DNA of 64,000 nucleotides from Virgibacillus litoralis (lineage in GTDB: Bacteria; Bacillota; Bacilli; Bacillales; Amphibacillaceae), in NCBI RefSeq assembly GCF_017873675.1, contig NZ_JAGGKK010000009.1, positions 87,056 through 151,055 on the forward strand. The letters are read 5' to 3'. Positions 7,681 to 17,369 of the stretch are shown here, one piece after another. The translations under genes were made by a program, and so were the position numbers. The notes beneath the pieces were generated by a model. It did not search any database, had not been told where the DNA came from, and saw only the letters and a list, made by a program, of their open reading frames with translations. Numbering within the stretch: the stretch's first letter is position 1; the number at the start of each line of letters is the position of its first letter.

Positions 7681-8739
7681 TTACACAGTATAACTTTTTA
7701 ATTCAACCGATTTATTCTCAATTTTTTTATAGCTTTCTTTTCTTCCATTAAATAACAGGTTTGATACAGGGTGTTTCCGTAGCAATTCCCCTAGAATAAT
7801 TGAAATCAAGACACCACCAATCGTATTAATAATCCAATTAAATTCAATTCCTCCAAACAGAAAACGATTTACGTAACTTAAGAAAATAAACGAAACACCG
7901 ACATGGAATATCAATATTGACAATGATCTACTGCCAATAAAAGTAAGTGTATTCACAATAAGCCGGTATTTAGATACCATTCTTACTAGATTTAATATTA
8001 GAATACTACCAGTTATCCCTCCAACATAGAACATTAGAAGATTATTATAATCCCTTGTAGCTACGCTTACTATCTGGTTATAGTCAATAACTAAAGTGAA
8101 AATGAATATGAGTGCAATTCCTATTGTATATATACTTATAGGTTTCATATTTTCCAATACCTTATGCTCTTTAAACTTTAAACCTATAAATAGAAACAAT
8201 TGTACAGTAAATGCTATATCTAATCCCCACGGTAAAAACACAAGTTTACTTATTAAATAACCAATTAAACCTAATATAAAATAAACGCCCACTTGCGCAC
8301 TTAAACTGCACTTATACCTCGTTAATACTCTTTGTGTTAAACAAAATAATAATTGGGCGGAAAATAAACAGGTCAAATACCAAAGCGGGAAATTAATAAG
8401 TTGACCTACATTACCATTTAGCGAGCCTAACAGAGGTTCATACCAAATAATCTTTTCTTTAAAACCAATTTGGCTAGCAGTAACCCAATAAATATAAGAA
8501 AGCAGGCAGGCAGAAAAATACGGAACTATTAAATTTACCAGACGCCTTTTAACCAGGCCGGAAAAATTATATAAATATCTAGAGGGGCTAAACAAGTAAC
8601 CATTAACCATGAAAAAAAGTGGTATACAGAATAAACTTAAAACCTTTCCTAAAGTTGAAGGCATGTCAGTATGAGCGGCTACAACTACTATAATTGATAT
8701 TCCTCTGACCATATCAATTTGAGTTAACCTCTTCTTCAT
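7681..8739 (-). CDS. Acyltransferase family 3 protein (fucose 4-O-acetylase-like)
   Basis: The 352-aa polytopic membrane protein opens with 'QIDMVRGISIIVVVAAHTD' and 'IPLFFMVNGYLF', the hallmark of acyltransferase-3 enzymes in which the His of the first helix is catalytic. About ten transmembrane helices are visible. ATG 8739 follows AGAGGAGAGATGCA. It is one of four such enzymes in the locus, all probably adding acetyl or similar groups to different sugars of the repeat unit. It is not closely similar to the neighbouring acyltransferase at 8772-9902, so a recent duplication is unlikely. Confidence 0.75.
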   Translation of the reverse strand: MKKRLTQIDMVRGISIIVVVAAHTDMPSTLGKVLSLFCIPLFFMVNGYLFSPSRYLYNFSGLVKRRLVNLIVPYFSACLLSYIYWVTASQIGFKEKIIWYEPLLGSLNGNVGQLINFPLWYLTCLFSAQLLFCLTQRVLTRYKCSLSAQVGVYFILGLIGYLISKLVFLPWGLDIAFTVQLFLFIGLKFKEHKVLENMKPISIYTIGIALIFIFTLVIDYNQIVSVATRDYNNLLMFYVGGITGSILILNLVRMVSKYRLIVNTLTFIGSRSLSILIFHVGVSFIFLSYVNRFLFGGIEFNWIINTIGGVLISIILGELLRKHPVSNLLFNGRKESYKKIENKSVELKSYTV

Positions 8740-8771
8740 TGCATCTCTCCTCTAATAACAACCTATTCTTA

Positions 8772-9902
8772 TTAAATAGCAGTTTTTTTACCTTGATCCA
8801 CTTGTTTCTTCGCTCTAAAATAATTGCTATACTTGACCCTTGAAAATAATAACCTTATTCCAAGAATAAATTTATTAAATAGTATAAAGAAATGATAAGA
8901 GGTAAATAACACCACAAGTGCAAATAAAAGATTAAATAAAATATTACTTCTCAAGTAATCCAGTCCGACAAAATTAATAGATAAAACCAATACACTTATT
9001 ACAAACAAATGAGCAACGTAAATTCCAACTGCATTTTTCCCCACTTTTGCTATCAATGTATATCGCCCTATCGATGTATTTTTCAATGCTATAAATAAAA
9101 GACATAATGTTAAGGGGGCAGTTGATAAGTAATAATCCCCAAAGGTCCGTTCACCGTCTAGCACAAATACAGTAATTAATCTCTCCACAACCTGAATTAA
9201 TGAAAAAAACAGGATTAAGTAAATGAAGTATCTTGATTTAACTCCACTGAGTTTCTGCATAATCCATTTATAATGAAAGGCAATGTAGCAGCCAAGTGTT
9301 GTATAAAATACCCCAAAACACAAGGCGTCTTTCGTTTGTATCGGTAAGTGAAATATACTGGAATATGTTTGCCCAAAGAGGCCAATTACATTTAAGATAC
9401 CGCCCAAAATCAGCAGTAGACCTAGCTTTCGAATTCTGATAAATACATATAAGATAACAATCGACCAAATTAACGCCGTCAAGTACCATAAATGATACGA
9501 CGTCATCCCTTCTCCATAATAAAGGGCATCTATATTTACGAATGCTTTTATGTATTGATTCAATTCAGAGCTGACGTTTGATCCCATATAAATAGCTAGT
9601 ACAGCTCGTAAGATAAGATCATAAATTAGATAAAATAAGTACCAAGTAAAAAACAATCCAATCAGCTTGAACATATAGCGACCAAAATAGGCTTTTGAGG
9701 TTAGGTTATTCATCACTTTTTGGCCAAAGAAGTATCCTGAAACAATAAAAAAGAAGGGTATCACCCATCTTGGAAAAACACCTATTATAAAGGTTATATG
9801 TTCACTGCTCTGCCAATCGTAGCCATAAGTTACGGTATGTAAACAAACAACTAAAAATACCGCAAAACATTTTACAACATCTATTGTAGTGTTTCTTTCC
9901 AA
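8772..9902 (-). CDS. Acyltransferase family 3 membrane protein
   Basis: The 376-aa integral membrane protein begins 'TTIDVVKCFAVFLVVCLHT' and continues with 'VIPFFFIVSGYFFGQK', the acyltransferase-3 signature. It uses a TTG start at 9902 behind GGGAGGAACTATAC. About ten hydrophobic helices and a basic C-terminal tail are visible. The gene lies 31 bp after ugd. Likely function is O-acylation of an exopolysaccharide sugar. The acyl group and acceptor cannot be read from the sequence. Confidence 0.75.
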   Translation of the reverse strand: MERNTTIDVVKCFAVFLVVCLHTVTYGYDWQSSEHITFIIGVFPRWVIPFFFIVSGYFFGQKVMNNLTSKAYFGRYMFKLIGLFFTWYLFYLIYDLILRAVLAIYMGSNVSSELNQYIKAFVNIDALYYGEGMTSYHLWYLTALIWSIVILYVFIRIRKLGLLLILGGILNVIGLFGQTYSSIFHLPIQTKDALCFGVFYTTLGCYIAFHYKWIMQKLSGVKSRYFIYLILFFSLIQVVERLITVFVLDGERTFGDYYLSTAPLTLCLLFIALKNTSIGRYTLIAKVGKNAVGIYVAHLFVISVLVLSINFVGLDYLRSNILFNLLFALVVLFTSYHFFILFNKFILGIRLLFSRVKYSNYFRAKKQVDQGKKTAI

Positions 9903-9933
9903 GTATAGTTCCTCCCTTCACCGTTTCAAAACG

Positions 9934-11256
9934 CTATATTAATACTGTCTCACCTATTACTGCCGGTCTTCCAACCGAATGGTATTCTATCCCTTTATCT
10001 TTAACCATATCTAGTGAAAAACAATTTCTTCCGTCAATAATAATAGGTTCAATCATTAATCTCCTAACATTGTTAAAGTCCATTTCTATTATTTCTCTCC
10101 ACTCTGTTATGATAAGAGCTAGATTAACTTCGGTTAATGCCTCACTTATCGAATTGGCAAATTGAACCTCATTAGAAAGTACATGTTTTGCATTTTCATT
10201 GGCAATTGGGTCATAAGCAATAACCTCAGAACCTTCCTGAAGAAGTCCAGTTGAAATAACAATAGATGCAGCTTCACGCATATCGTCTGTATTAGGCTTG
10301 AATGCCAATCCCAGTAAAGCAATGCGCTTACCTTCCAAACTACCTAAGCGTTGTCGTGCCTTATCTACTAACAGAGCTTGTTGATTATTGTTCACGTTAA
10401 TTACAGCTTTCAACAGGTTAAAATCATGCTCTACTCCACCAGCGATTTGAACCAACGCATTTGTATCTTTTGGAAAACAAGATCCTCCATAGCCTATTCC
10501 TGCATTCAAAAATTGATTTCCTACTCTTTTATCTTTCCCCATTCCTTTAGCAACATCATCAACGTTTGCCCCAAGTTTTTCACAAATAGTAGAAATTTCA
10601 TTTATAAAACTAATTTTTGTTGCCAGAAATGCATTAGATGCGTATTTAATCATTTCCGCACTCCGAATATCGGTTTTAAAAATCGGGACACCAAATGGTT
10701 TGTTAACCTGTTCGATTATTGATGCTGCTTTATCATTTTCTGCACCAATTACAATACGATCGCCATTAAATGTGTCACTGATTGCTGAACCCTCTCGCAG
10801 GAATTCCGGATTTGATACGATGTCAAAGGATATATCTTTGGGGGTTTTGGCTTTAATTAACCCCCCAATATATTCATTTGTTCCCACTGGTACAGTACTT
10901 TTAGTGACTATAACTATATCTTTTGAGATATTCAATGCGATATCTTCAGCTACTATTTCAATGAAACTTAAATTAGCTGTACCATCTTTATTTTGTGGGG
11001 TCCCAACTGCAATATATACAATATCTGTATCTTTAAGACACTCTTTCAAACTACTTGTGAAACTAAGCCTATTTTCATCTATATTCTTTTGCATAAGTGA
11101 TTCCAGGCCAGGTTCATGAATAGGAGAAAGACCCACCTTCAATTTAGCAATTTTATCCTTATTAACATCAACACATGTGACACAATGACCAATATCTGCT
11201 AGAGAAACGCCAGTAACTAAACCTACATATCCCGCTCCAACTACTGTTATATTCAA
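9934..11256 (-). CDS. ugd: UDP-glucose 6-dehydrogenase
   Basis: The 440-aa protein matches the UDP-glucose/GDP-mannose dehydrogenase family. It has an N-terminal Rossmann motif GAGYVGLVTG (7-16), 'KSTVPVGT', the central helix region, and the catalytic cysteine C260 in GYGGSCFPKD. A C-terminal UDP-binding domain contains 'GLAFKPNTDDMREA'. It oxidises UDP-glucose to UDP-glucuronate in the cytoplasm with two NAD. UDP-glucose can come from GalU encoded at 45277. The product would supply an acidic sugar for the polymer; TuaD of teichuronic acid synthesis is a close functional parallel. TTG 11256 starts behind GGGGGGGAGAATAG. Specificity for UDP-glucose over UDP-HexNAc is inferred from overall resemblance. 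Confidence 0.88.
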   Translation of the reverse strand: MNITVVGAGYVGLVTGVSLADIGHCVTCVDVNKDKIAKLKVGLSPIHEPGLESLMQKNIDENRLSFTSSLKECLKDTDIVYIAVGTPQNKDGTANLSFIEIVAEDIALNISKDIVIVTKSTVPVGTNEYIGGLIKAKTPKDISFDIVSNPEFLREGSAISDTFNGDRIVIGAENDKAASIIEQVNKPFGVPIFKTDIRSAEMIKYASNAFLATKISFINEISTICEKLGANVDDVAKGMGKDKRVGNQFLNAGIGYGGSCFPKDTNALVQIAGGVEHDFNLLKAVINVNNNQQALLVDKARQRLGSLEGKRIALLGLAFKPNTDDMREAASIVISTGLLQEGSEVIAYDPIANENAKHVLSNEVQFANSISEALTEVNLALIITEWREIIEMDFNNVRRLMIEPIIIDGRNCFSLDMVKDKGIEYHSVGRPAVIGETVLI

Positions 11257-11287
11257 CTATTCTCCCCCCCTAAATTCATTCCAGTTT

Positions 11288-12442
11288 TCAACTATTAATT
11301 GGCAACTTTTCAATCGTCTCAAGCCATGCTGTTAAAGCTAAACTCTCCGGCAACTCAACATCATCGAACGTAATAATCTGTCCTTCTTCAACTGTTCGTT
11401 TCATGACTGCATTCACCAGCAAACCAATAGGAACGTGATTTGGATTCGAAATCATTTTAACGGCTTCCCCTCTTACCTGAAAACTGCCGATTCCCTTTTC
11501 GATTTCCTCCCCAGGTTCAAGTGTTCTCTTTGCAATAGCTGCGACTCCAATAGAAGGATTTTCTCCATTGTTCAAGAGAACACCACCCCCATTAATAACC
11601 CTTTTGATTGTTTTCACAACTTCCAGGTGGCAAAGATGAAAGTTTTGCAGAATTGTATAATATGGTCCTTCTCCCATCTTAAAATAACGAAGTGCATCTT
11701 TTTGACGGCTGTCGTGTTCTGCTGTGATAAATACACCCGGAGGAGCTTTAGGTGCTAACACAAATTCAGAGATAGGATACCCTAACTGTTTAGCCTCTTC
11801 AGCTAATTCGGCACCTATTTCGTTTAAGTCATTTGAACTGGGTGCCAAAAGACCATCAACAGCAATGCCAGCGCCAAGTCCGTTAGCAACTAATGCCTGT
11901 TCAACTTGAACCTTTGTGCCATCCGTAAACGATATGGTCATGTCAAGACGAACACCATTCTTTTTCGAGAAATACTCCATATCCTCAAGTATTGGATCTA
12001 GTTTTAGAAACCCTTTAATATTTCCATATACTAATGGTTTGAATCCCATTCCTACTACATTCTCATGTAATGATGCCAGGCATCCTGGTTGATCTCCCTC
12101 TGCTTCAGTAATGAATCCTCTCTTTGCAAAATATGAACCAGTTGTCACTTGAAGTTCAGCATTCATTGTTATAACAGGTAAGGAAGCTTTAATTGCCTGA
12201 TCAATAACTTCAGTTCCATAAATAACATCACCACTGCATTCGACTACTACGTCACAATTTCCAATGAATTCTTCTACGGAATTTGTAAGAGTTTCTTGAA
12301 AGGGATAAGCATTCATAGTAGTAATTTCACGACGAGTGAGAACTTTTGCTAAGCTTAATTCAGACTGTTTTTCAACCTCCAACGCTATTCCTTTACCAAT
12401 CAACCCTGTTCCAGCAATACCAACTCGCGTTATTTTATCCAT
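11288..12442 (-). CDS. NAD(P)-dependent oxidoreductase with C-terminal SAF domain (COG4091-like)
   Basis: The 384-aa protein begins with a homoserine-dehydrogenase-like Rossmann domain (VGIAGTGLIGKG, then 'VVVECSG'). It has a middle catalytic-like part ('DGTKVQVEQALVANGLG') and a C-terminal SAF-type region ('AIAKRTLEPGEEIEKGIGSFQVRGEAV'). Members of this family are often labelled predicted homoserine dehydrogenase or wrongly FlgA; their reactions in polysaccharide loci are not established. Here it is flanked by ugd and by an SDR/LhgO/RfbC group, suggesting a role in making an unusual nucleotide-linked sugar. A SinR-like box lies 26-41 bp upstream of ATG 12442, so it may have its own regulated promoter. 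Confidence 0.65.
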   Translation of the reverse strand: MDKITRVGIAGTGLIGKGIALEVEKQSELSLAKVLTRREITTMNAYPFQETLTNSVEEFIGNCDVVVECSGDVIYGTEVIDQAIKASLPVITMNAELQVTTGSYFAKRGFITEAEGDQPGCLASLHENVVGMGFKPLVYGNIKGFLKLDPILEDMEYFSKKNGVRLDMTISFTDGTKVQVEQALVANGLGAGIAVDGLLAPSSNDLNEIGAELAEEAKQLGYPISEFVLAPKAPPGVFITAEHDSRQKDALRYFKMGEGPYYTILQNFHLCHLEVVKTIKRVINGGGVLLNNGENPSIGVAAIAKRTLEPGEEIEKGIGSFQVRGEAVKMISNPNHVPIGLLVNAVMKRTVEEGQIITFDDVELPESLALTAWLETIEKLPINS

Positions 12443-12467
12443 TAATTAGCCTCCTAATAAAAGTGCC

Positions 12468-12483
12468 TTTCTCAATAAAGAAC
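12468..12483. promoter_or_regulatory. SinR-type box upstream of the SAF oxidoreductase
   Basis: TTTCTCAATAAAGAAC (on the minus strand GTTCTTTATTGAGAAA) has one exact GTTCTTT half-site and a degenerate second half. It occupies the 49-bp gap between the SDR stop and the oxidoreductase start, upstream of the GGAGG ribosome site. Confidence 0.5.
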
Positions 12484-12491
12484 AAACAGGA

Positions 12492-13568
12492 TTAAAAAAA
12501 TACTCCCTTGCTTCGGTGAGCTAAACTAAGTTCTTCATTTTTTGGTATTTCTAAAATGCCTCCATACATACCAACTTGCTTCATTATCTCCTGCCATTTA
12601 ATTAGTTCCTTATACCAATCTAGCGTTATCGTCTGCTCCGTCTTTTCAAGTGTTCCAGCTTCCAACTTCTGATAAATTTGAAGTGCCCCATCTGCCGCTG
12701 TATGATTAGCCTCCCAATTCAAAGCGTTCTCGATCTTCTCAAAATTAACGCGATAAGAGCGCTGGTCTGGTTCGCCATACCACTCAATCTTCACGTCAAT
12801 TGGCAATGAAGCGGCAATTTCCTCCGCTAGCGGCCCTAATTGGTAATTATTTCGCTTAGATCCTATATTAAAAATCTCACCATTAACGATATGAGCATCT
12901 GCTTCTAACAACAGGCACATTACATCTGTCGTATCTTCCACATGTACCATTGGTCTCCATTGTGACCCATCCCGCATTAAAGGAATAATCCCATTTTCCC
13001 ATGCACCATAAGTCATCCCATTTACTGCTAGATCGAACCTCATTCTTGGTGAGTAACCATATACAGTTGCTTGCCGCATCACAGCCACTGTAAAATTATC
13101 ATCAGCTAATGGAAGGACCCCATTCTCAGCCTTTTCATTTGCTTTTGCATAGACTGTTAATGGATTTGTTTCAGCATACTCATCGACAATTGTATCCTTA
13201 TCCTGGAACCCATAAATGCTGCAGGAAGAAGGCAATATGTATCGTTCTACGCCCATCTTTTTTGCAAGCATAGCTGTGTTCACTCTTGCTGCATAATTCA
13301 CATCATACGTAACTTCTTTAAATAACTCCCCACTTGGATCATTTGAAATAGCTACTAAATCAATAACTGCATCAATATCTAAGAAATGCTCTTCTTTTAA
13401 CCGCCGGCAATCCTCATGAATAATCGTTAAGTTGGAATGAGGTTGCAGTTTGTCGACTCCAAAAAAGAATCGGTCAATTACCGTAACTGTGTAATTATTT
13501 TCTAATAACTTCGGTACTAAAATACTTCCAATATATCCACCTGCACCTGTTACGAGCACATTTTTCAA
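12492..13568 (-). CDS. Extended SDR nucleotide-sugar epimerase/dehydratase, catalytic Lys replaced
   Basis: The 358-aa protein has the N-terminal NAD motif VTGAGGYIGS (6-15) and a 'LPSSCSIYG' active-site strand, as in extended SDR sugar epimerases and dehydratases. At the YxxxK site it reads Y140-A-K-A-N144, so the usual lysine is Asn when aligned on the conserved trailing Glu (E148); K142 is displaced by two positions. TTG 13568 starts behind AAGGAGG. It sits between LhgO-like and SAF oxidoreductase genes and near rfbC and rfbA, so the substrate may be a dTDP-linked sugar. Whether it performs classical epimerisation or dehydration is doubtful until the Lys question is settled. Confidence 0.7.
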   Translation of the reverse strand: MKNVLVTGAGGYIGSILVPKLLENNYTVTVIDRFFFGVDKLQPHSNLTIIHEDCRRLKEEHFLDIDAVIDLVAISNDPSGELFKEVTYDVNYAARVNTAMLAKKMGVERYILPSSCSIYGFQDKDTIVDEYAETNPLTVYAKANEKAENGVLPLADDNFTVAVMRQATVYGYSPRMRFDLAVNGMTYGAWENGIIPLMRDGSQWRPMVHVEDTTDVMCLLLEADAHIVNGEIFNIGSKRNNYQLGPLAEEIAASLPIDVKIEWYGEPDQRSYRVNFEKIENALNWEANHTAADGALQIYQKLEAGTLEKTEQTITLDWYKELIKWQEIMKQVGMYGGILEIPKNEELSLAHRSKGVFF

Positions 13569-13581
13569 TTTTTCTTCCTCC

Positions 13582-14808
13582 TTACGAGATTTTATCCTTC
13601 TCTAATTTTTTCCCCTGTTTTTTAACTATTCCATCTACCACATATCGTGAAAATGGGAATGCACAGGTAAAACCTGGTGACACTGCATTTAGTATATGGA
13701 AGGAATGCTTATCACCTTCAACAACAAAATCCTGTACGAGCTCTAATGTCTCCTTGTTCAATAGTTGAGCACGAATTCCGGGTCTTATGAATTCGCCAAA
13801 GTTTTTAGGATTTAAATCCTTAACCATCTTTAAGGATAAATTTACAAAATAAGCTTTCTTATACTTTTTCATTTCTTCAAATGCCAGTGATCGGAAGTTA
13901 AACGAATTGGTTAAAAACAACTTTGCTTCATAAAATAATATGCTGAAAAACTCGTTAAACTTGAAATTCTGAAGTCCACTGTAGTTCTCCCGCCATAAAG
14001 CAGGGATAGCTGTTGGCCCGATTTTTATTGAGTCATTAACTGTCTTCGTATAATGTACACCTAAAAAAGGATTAGCTAAGTTCGGAACCGGATATACATT
14101 TGTCTTCACATCCGATTTATTCTTGGCATACGTAAGATAGATTCCTTTAAACGGAATAATTGTATACTTCTCACCAAACTGATAATCCTTAGCAATTTTA
14201 TCTGCATATAACCCAGCTGCATTTATAAAATAATCACACGTGAAGGTTCCATTATTTGTTCGAATTTCTTTATTTAATTTCCCCTTATATTGGGTATTGC
14301 ACCTGATTTCCACGCCCTTTTTTATGACTTCAGCTTTAACTGTCTGACATACCTCAACTGGATCTACAGAAGAGGTTGTTGGAGAATAAAGAGCCAACTT
14401 ACAGGTCTTTACATTAGGATCAATCAAATGTGCTTCCTGTTCTTTGAGCCACTGAAGTTTAACGCCGTTTTTCTCTGCTCGCTTTTTTAATTCTTTTAAT
14501 CCCTGTAACTCTTCCTCATTTGTGGCTACCACAAGCTTTCCACACTTATTTATCTTCAGACCATGTTCATCACAATACGCCGTCAATTCCTGGTTGCCTT
14601 CTCTCGTAAACTTTGCTTTCAAGCTATTAGCAGTATAATAGAATCCAGCATGTAACACACCACTATTCCTGCCGCTGGAATGATGAGCTACATCGGACTC
14701 CTTCTCTAAGATACAAACAGACTCATCCGGAAATCTATTCTTTAATTCCCTTGCAATGGACAATCCTATGATGCCGCCCCCAACAATCAGGTAATCATAA
14801 GACTCCAT
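13582..14808 (-). CDS. lhgO: FAD-dependent oxidoreductase, L-2-hydroxyglutarate oxidase family
   Basis: The protein of about 408 aa starts at ATG 14808 (MESYDYLIVGGG), overlapping the end of rfbC. It has an FAD-binding GGGIIGLSIA motif, the 'SSGRNSGVLHAGFYY' signature typical of LhgO, and a C-terminal 'AVSPGFTCAFPFSRYVVDG' that closes the flavin site. Known LhgO enzymes oxidise L-2-hydroxyglutarate to 2-oxoglutarate at the membrane. Its place inside a nucleotide-sugar cassette suggests instead, or in addition, oxidation of a hydroxy acid or sugar intermediate. That functional shift is inferred from context only. Confidence 0.75.
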   Translation of the reverse strand: MESYDYLIVGGGIIGLSIARELKNRFPDESVCILEKESDVAHHSSGRNSGVLHAGFYYTANSLKAKFTREGNQELTAYCDEHGLKINKCGKLVVATNEEELQGLKELKKRAEKNGVKLQWLKEQEAHLIDPNVKTCKLALYSPTTSSVDPVEVCQTVKAEVIKKGVEIRCNTQYKGKLNKEIRTNNGTFTCDYFINAAGLYADKIAKDYQFGEKYTIIPFKGIYLTYAKNKSDVKTNVYPVPNLANPFLGVHYTKTVNDSIKIGPTAIPALWRENYSGLQNFKFNEFFSILFYEAKLFLTNSFNFRSLAFEEMKKYKKAYFVNLSLKMVKDLNPKNFGEFIRPGIRAQLLNKETLELVQDFVVEGDKHSFHILNAVSPGFTCAFPFSRYVVDGIVKKQGKKLEKDKIS

Positions 14809-15379
14809 GATCAGCACTCTCTTTAGCCTGATATTGGGAGTTAATCTCCGCATCCTTTAACAACGGCTGCTTAGCATCTTTTTCGGATAATATTGGGTTA
14901 GAAGCAGGCCAGTCAATTCCAAGTGCAGGGTCATTCCAAAGTATGCCCTTATCATTCTCTGCCGAGTAATAGTCATCTACCTTATACTGAACATGTGTGT
15001 TTTCCTTCAATGTACAAAATCCATGAGCAAATCCTTTTGGAACGACAAGCATCCGATGGTTTTCCTCACTCAACATAATCCCGACCCACTGACCAAATGT
15101 TGGGGAACCTTGACGAATATCTACTGCTACATCATAAATTGCTCCAGTAATCACCCTGACTAGTTTTGTCTGAGCCATTGGATTTAACTGATAATGAAGC
15201 CCTCGAATAACATCCTTTTCTATTGAAAGCGAGTGATTATCCTGAATAAAATCAAAATTCAAACCATGCTCCTTAAACCTGTCAAGATTATAACTTTCCA
15301 TAAAAAAACCCCGATTGTCCTGAAAAACAACGGGCTCAATAATTTTCACACCATGAAGTTTTGTATCAATTACATTCAT
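14795..15379 (-). CDS. rfbC: dTDP-4-dehydrorhamnose 3,5-epimerase
   Basis: This 194-aa protein from ATG 15379 (GGATGAGGG upstream) carries the RmlC cupin signatures: 'NRGFFMES', 'QDNHSLSIEKDVIRGLHYQ' with the catalytic His, 'YDVAVDIRQGSPTFGQWVG', 'PKGFAHGF' and 'YKVDDYYS'. It epimerises C3 and C5 of dTDP-4-keto-6-deoxyglucose. A longer in-frame start at 15421 has no better ribosome site. rfbA is encoded 2.5 kb upstream, but no rfbB or rfbD was found in the window, so the full dTDP-rhamnose pathway is not encoded here. The neighbouring SDR and oxidoreductases may take the product to a different sugar. Confidence 0.88.
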   Translation of the reverse strand: MNVIDTKLHGVKIIEPVVFQDNRGFFMESYNLDRFKEHGLNFDFIQDNHSLSIEKDVIRGLHYQLNPMAQTKLVRVITGAIYDVAVDIRQGSPTFGQWVGIMLSEENHRMLVVPKGFAHGFCTLKENTHVQYKVDDYYSAENDKGILWNDPALGIDWPASNPILSEKDAKQPLLKDAEINSQYQAKESADHGVL

Positions 15380-15449
15380 TAATCCCTCATCCTTTCTATT
15401 AGTTATCAGGGGAGATAGCATATAAGATCAACAATATTAAATCAACTTA

Positions 15450-16112
15450 TTAACCTTCAATTGTTGTTGTTTTAGATTGAAAATAAACTAATCGCTGAAG
15501 AACAGACTCATCCACTCTTTTATAAAAATAGTCAATATTATTTTTTATATCTTCTTTATCCAATTTACTAAAATCAAATTCTAATAATTTGTTTATAGTC
15601 TCTTCATCAAATCTATACCCGATAATTTTGGCTGGATTACCTGCAATAATTGCATATGGGGGAACATTTTTAGCTACAACTGCATGAGCCCCTACGATAG
15701 CTCCCTGACCTATTTCCACCCCAGACAGAATCACAGCATTAAGCCCAATCCAAACATCATCTCCAACAGTTATTTTTCCTTTGGAATAACTTTCTGTAAC
15801 ACTCCAATCATTTAACACTCTATTTTTAAATGGATATGTTGAAAAATGATTAAAGTAATGGTTTCCTCCAAGGACAAACGTAACATTACGAGCAATAGAT
15901 ACGTAGTTCCCTATGGATAAGGCCTCGCCTTCTACATTCCATCTCTCAACTTTCAATGGACCGTATGTCATTTTGCCTATATCTATTCCATGAAGTGAAA
16001 AGGTTCCAACAGGATACATTAAATTATGACGGTTTTTCTCTCGGAACATTTTATAGAACTTTCTGTTTTTATATTTCTTTAAGAATGGATTTAAAATTTT
16101 ATTAAGTATCAT
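15450..16112 (-). CDS. CatB-related hexapeptide-repeat O-acetyltransferase
   Basis: The 220-aa protein contains left-handed beta-helix hexapeptide repeats. It carries 'GNYVSIARNVTFVLGGNHYFNHFSTYPF', with the expected catalytic His, and 'WIGLNAVILSGVEIGQGAIVGAHAVVAKNVPPYAIIAGNPAK'. This is the pattern of virginiamycin/chloramphenicol (CatB) type acetyltransferases that use acetyl-CoA; in polysaccharide loci these acetylate sugars in the cytoplasm. The N-terminus (about 30 residues) is basic. ATG 16112 follows GGGGTTAATCAT. Acceptor unknown; an antibiotic-resistance role is unlikely from the context. Confidence 0.75.
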   Translation of the reverse strand: MILNKILNPFLKKYKNRKFYKMFREKNRHNLMYPVGTFSLHGIDIGKMTYGPLKVERWNVEGEALSIGNYVSIARNVTFVLGGNHYFNHFSTYPFKNRVLNDWSVTESYSKGKITVGDDVWIGLNAVILSGVEIGQGAIVGAHAVVAKNVPPYAIIAGNPAKIIGYRFDEETINKLLEFDFSKLDKEDIKNNIDYFYKRVDESVLQRLVYFQSKTTTIEG

Positions 16113-16166
16113 ATGATTAACCCCATTTTTTATTTATATTTACAGAAGAAAGACAAAAATAATGAA

Positions 16167-17357
16167 TTATACAGAAATTATAGATGACCTTTTCATGTTT
16201 ATTTGTAATTGTTCTATATTTTCAACAGCCGGTAATAAATAGCTCGTATAGTTGTCGTTAAACTCTTCTTTACTTAATTCGAGGAACCAGATTATTATTA
16301 AAGAGTAAAGGAAGAATACTCTTCCTATGTCATCAAGATGGGGACTATTGGCTAAATATAAATCATCGACCACATCAAAAGGTTTTCTTAACTTACCTAG
16401 AAACCATGCAATATCTAACCAACTTGGACCCACACTCAATTGTCCCCAATCAATAAGGTATAGTGAACCACTTTTCTTTTCTATCAGCATGTTTTCTTTA
16501 TTAAGATCACTATGCCTTAGAGAATAATGATTATTAGGTTTTATTGTTTTGGACATTTGATTATCAACAATGCATTTTTCTACTCTTTTCATTAAATTAA
16601 TACATGTCTTAGAATAATTTTCCATTTGCATCCTTTTAAATATTGCAATAAAAATTTTTTTATGTACTTCCTCTTGATGACTTAGTGACAGTAAACTGAA
16701 AGCATTTCCCATAAATTTGTACTTATGCCTCCAGTTAATGTTAATCTTAGGATTAGCGTTGACGCTCTTTTGCATTAATCCATCTTTAATCAATTGCTCC
16801 AATTTAATAGATGAAATCACTTCACTTGCTTTTATTACTTTTTGGACTTCATCTACATCGAAACTAGGTTCGTCACCTATGATTTTCTCCATAGTAATTA
16901 GGCATAAGTTAGATTCTTTATATTCTAGTAGATTAACAAGTTTAGGAGTTATCTCTCTAATTGGCTTATAATTCCGATACACTTTAGTATAAAAAAACAA
17001 TTCATTTTCCCCTATTGTCCTTGTTAAAATTTTTGTTAAATATTTAAATTCTCTTTCTCCATTGATTTCAGTATGATCCATCAAGCCAAGGTTAGACCCA
17101 CCACCCAAATATTTATAATCAGACGTAATTTTACTATTACCATTTAGCGCAATTCCCGTCCCTATCTCTTTTTTCAATTGATTAATATCTTCAAATTCTT
17201 CTTCAACAGTTTTTTGCAGTTTAGCTGTTATATTTTCAATTTTGGGCGAGTCTTTATATTTAGCTGCTTGCTTTCTATAATAAAAAAGCTTAACTCTATG
17301 GTATAAGCTTTTTATTTTATACTTTCCAACGCGCTTAGATTCATTTTTACTTAACAT
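16167..17357 (-). CDS. APH/choline-kinase-like phosphotransferase
   Basis: The protein of about 396 aa has the aminoglycoside-phosphotransferase fold signatures 'LRHSDLNKENML' (catalytic Asp and Asn of the Brenner motif) and 'YLIDWGQLSVGPSWLDIAWFL' (metal-binding DWG). The N-terminal 90 residues are basic and weakly conserved. ATG 17357 (MLSKNESK) is preferred over 17369, because GTGGGGGAAT precedes it at good distance. A second kinase of this type lies at 18911, close to a membrane acyltransferase. In spore-coat (CotS-like) and lipopolysaccharide systems such kinases phosphorylate sugars or small alcohols. The substrate here is not known. Confidence 0.65.
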   Translation of the reverse strand: MLSKNESKRVGKYKIKSLYHRVKLFYYRKQAAKYKDSPKIENITAKLQKTVEEEFEDINQLKKEIGTGIALNGNSKITSDYKYLGGGSNLGLMDHTEINGEREFKYLTKILTRTIGENELFFYTKVYRNYKPIREITPKLVNLLEYKESNLCLITMEKIIGDEPSFDVDEVQKVIKASEVISSIKLEQLIKDGLMQKSVNANPKININWRHKYKFMGNAFSLLSLSHQEEVHKKIFIAIFKRMQMENYSKTCINLMKRVEKCIVDNQMSKTIKPNNHYSLRHSDLNKENMLIEKKSGSLYLIDWGQLSVGPSWLDIAWFLGKLRKPFDVVDDLYLANSPHLDDIGRVFFLYSLIIIWFLELSKEEFNDNYTSYLLPAVENIEQLQINMKRSSIISV

Positions 17358-17369
17358 AAATTCCCCCAC

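Noticed and set aside
10378..11119. Plus-strand open frames opposite ugd
   Set aside because: They are antisense to a full-length conserved gene and have no start signals.
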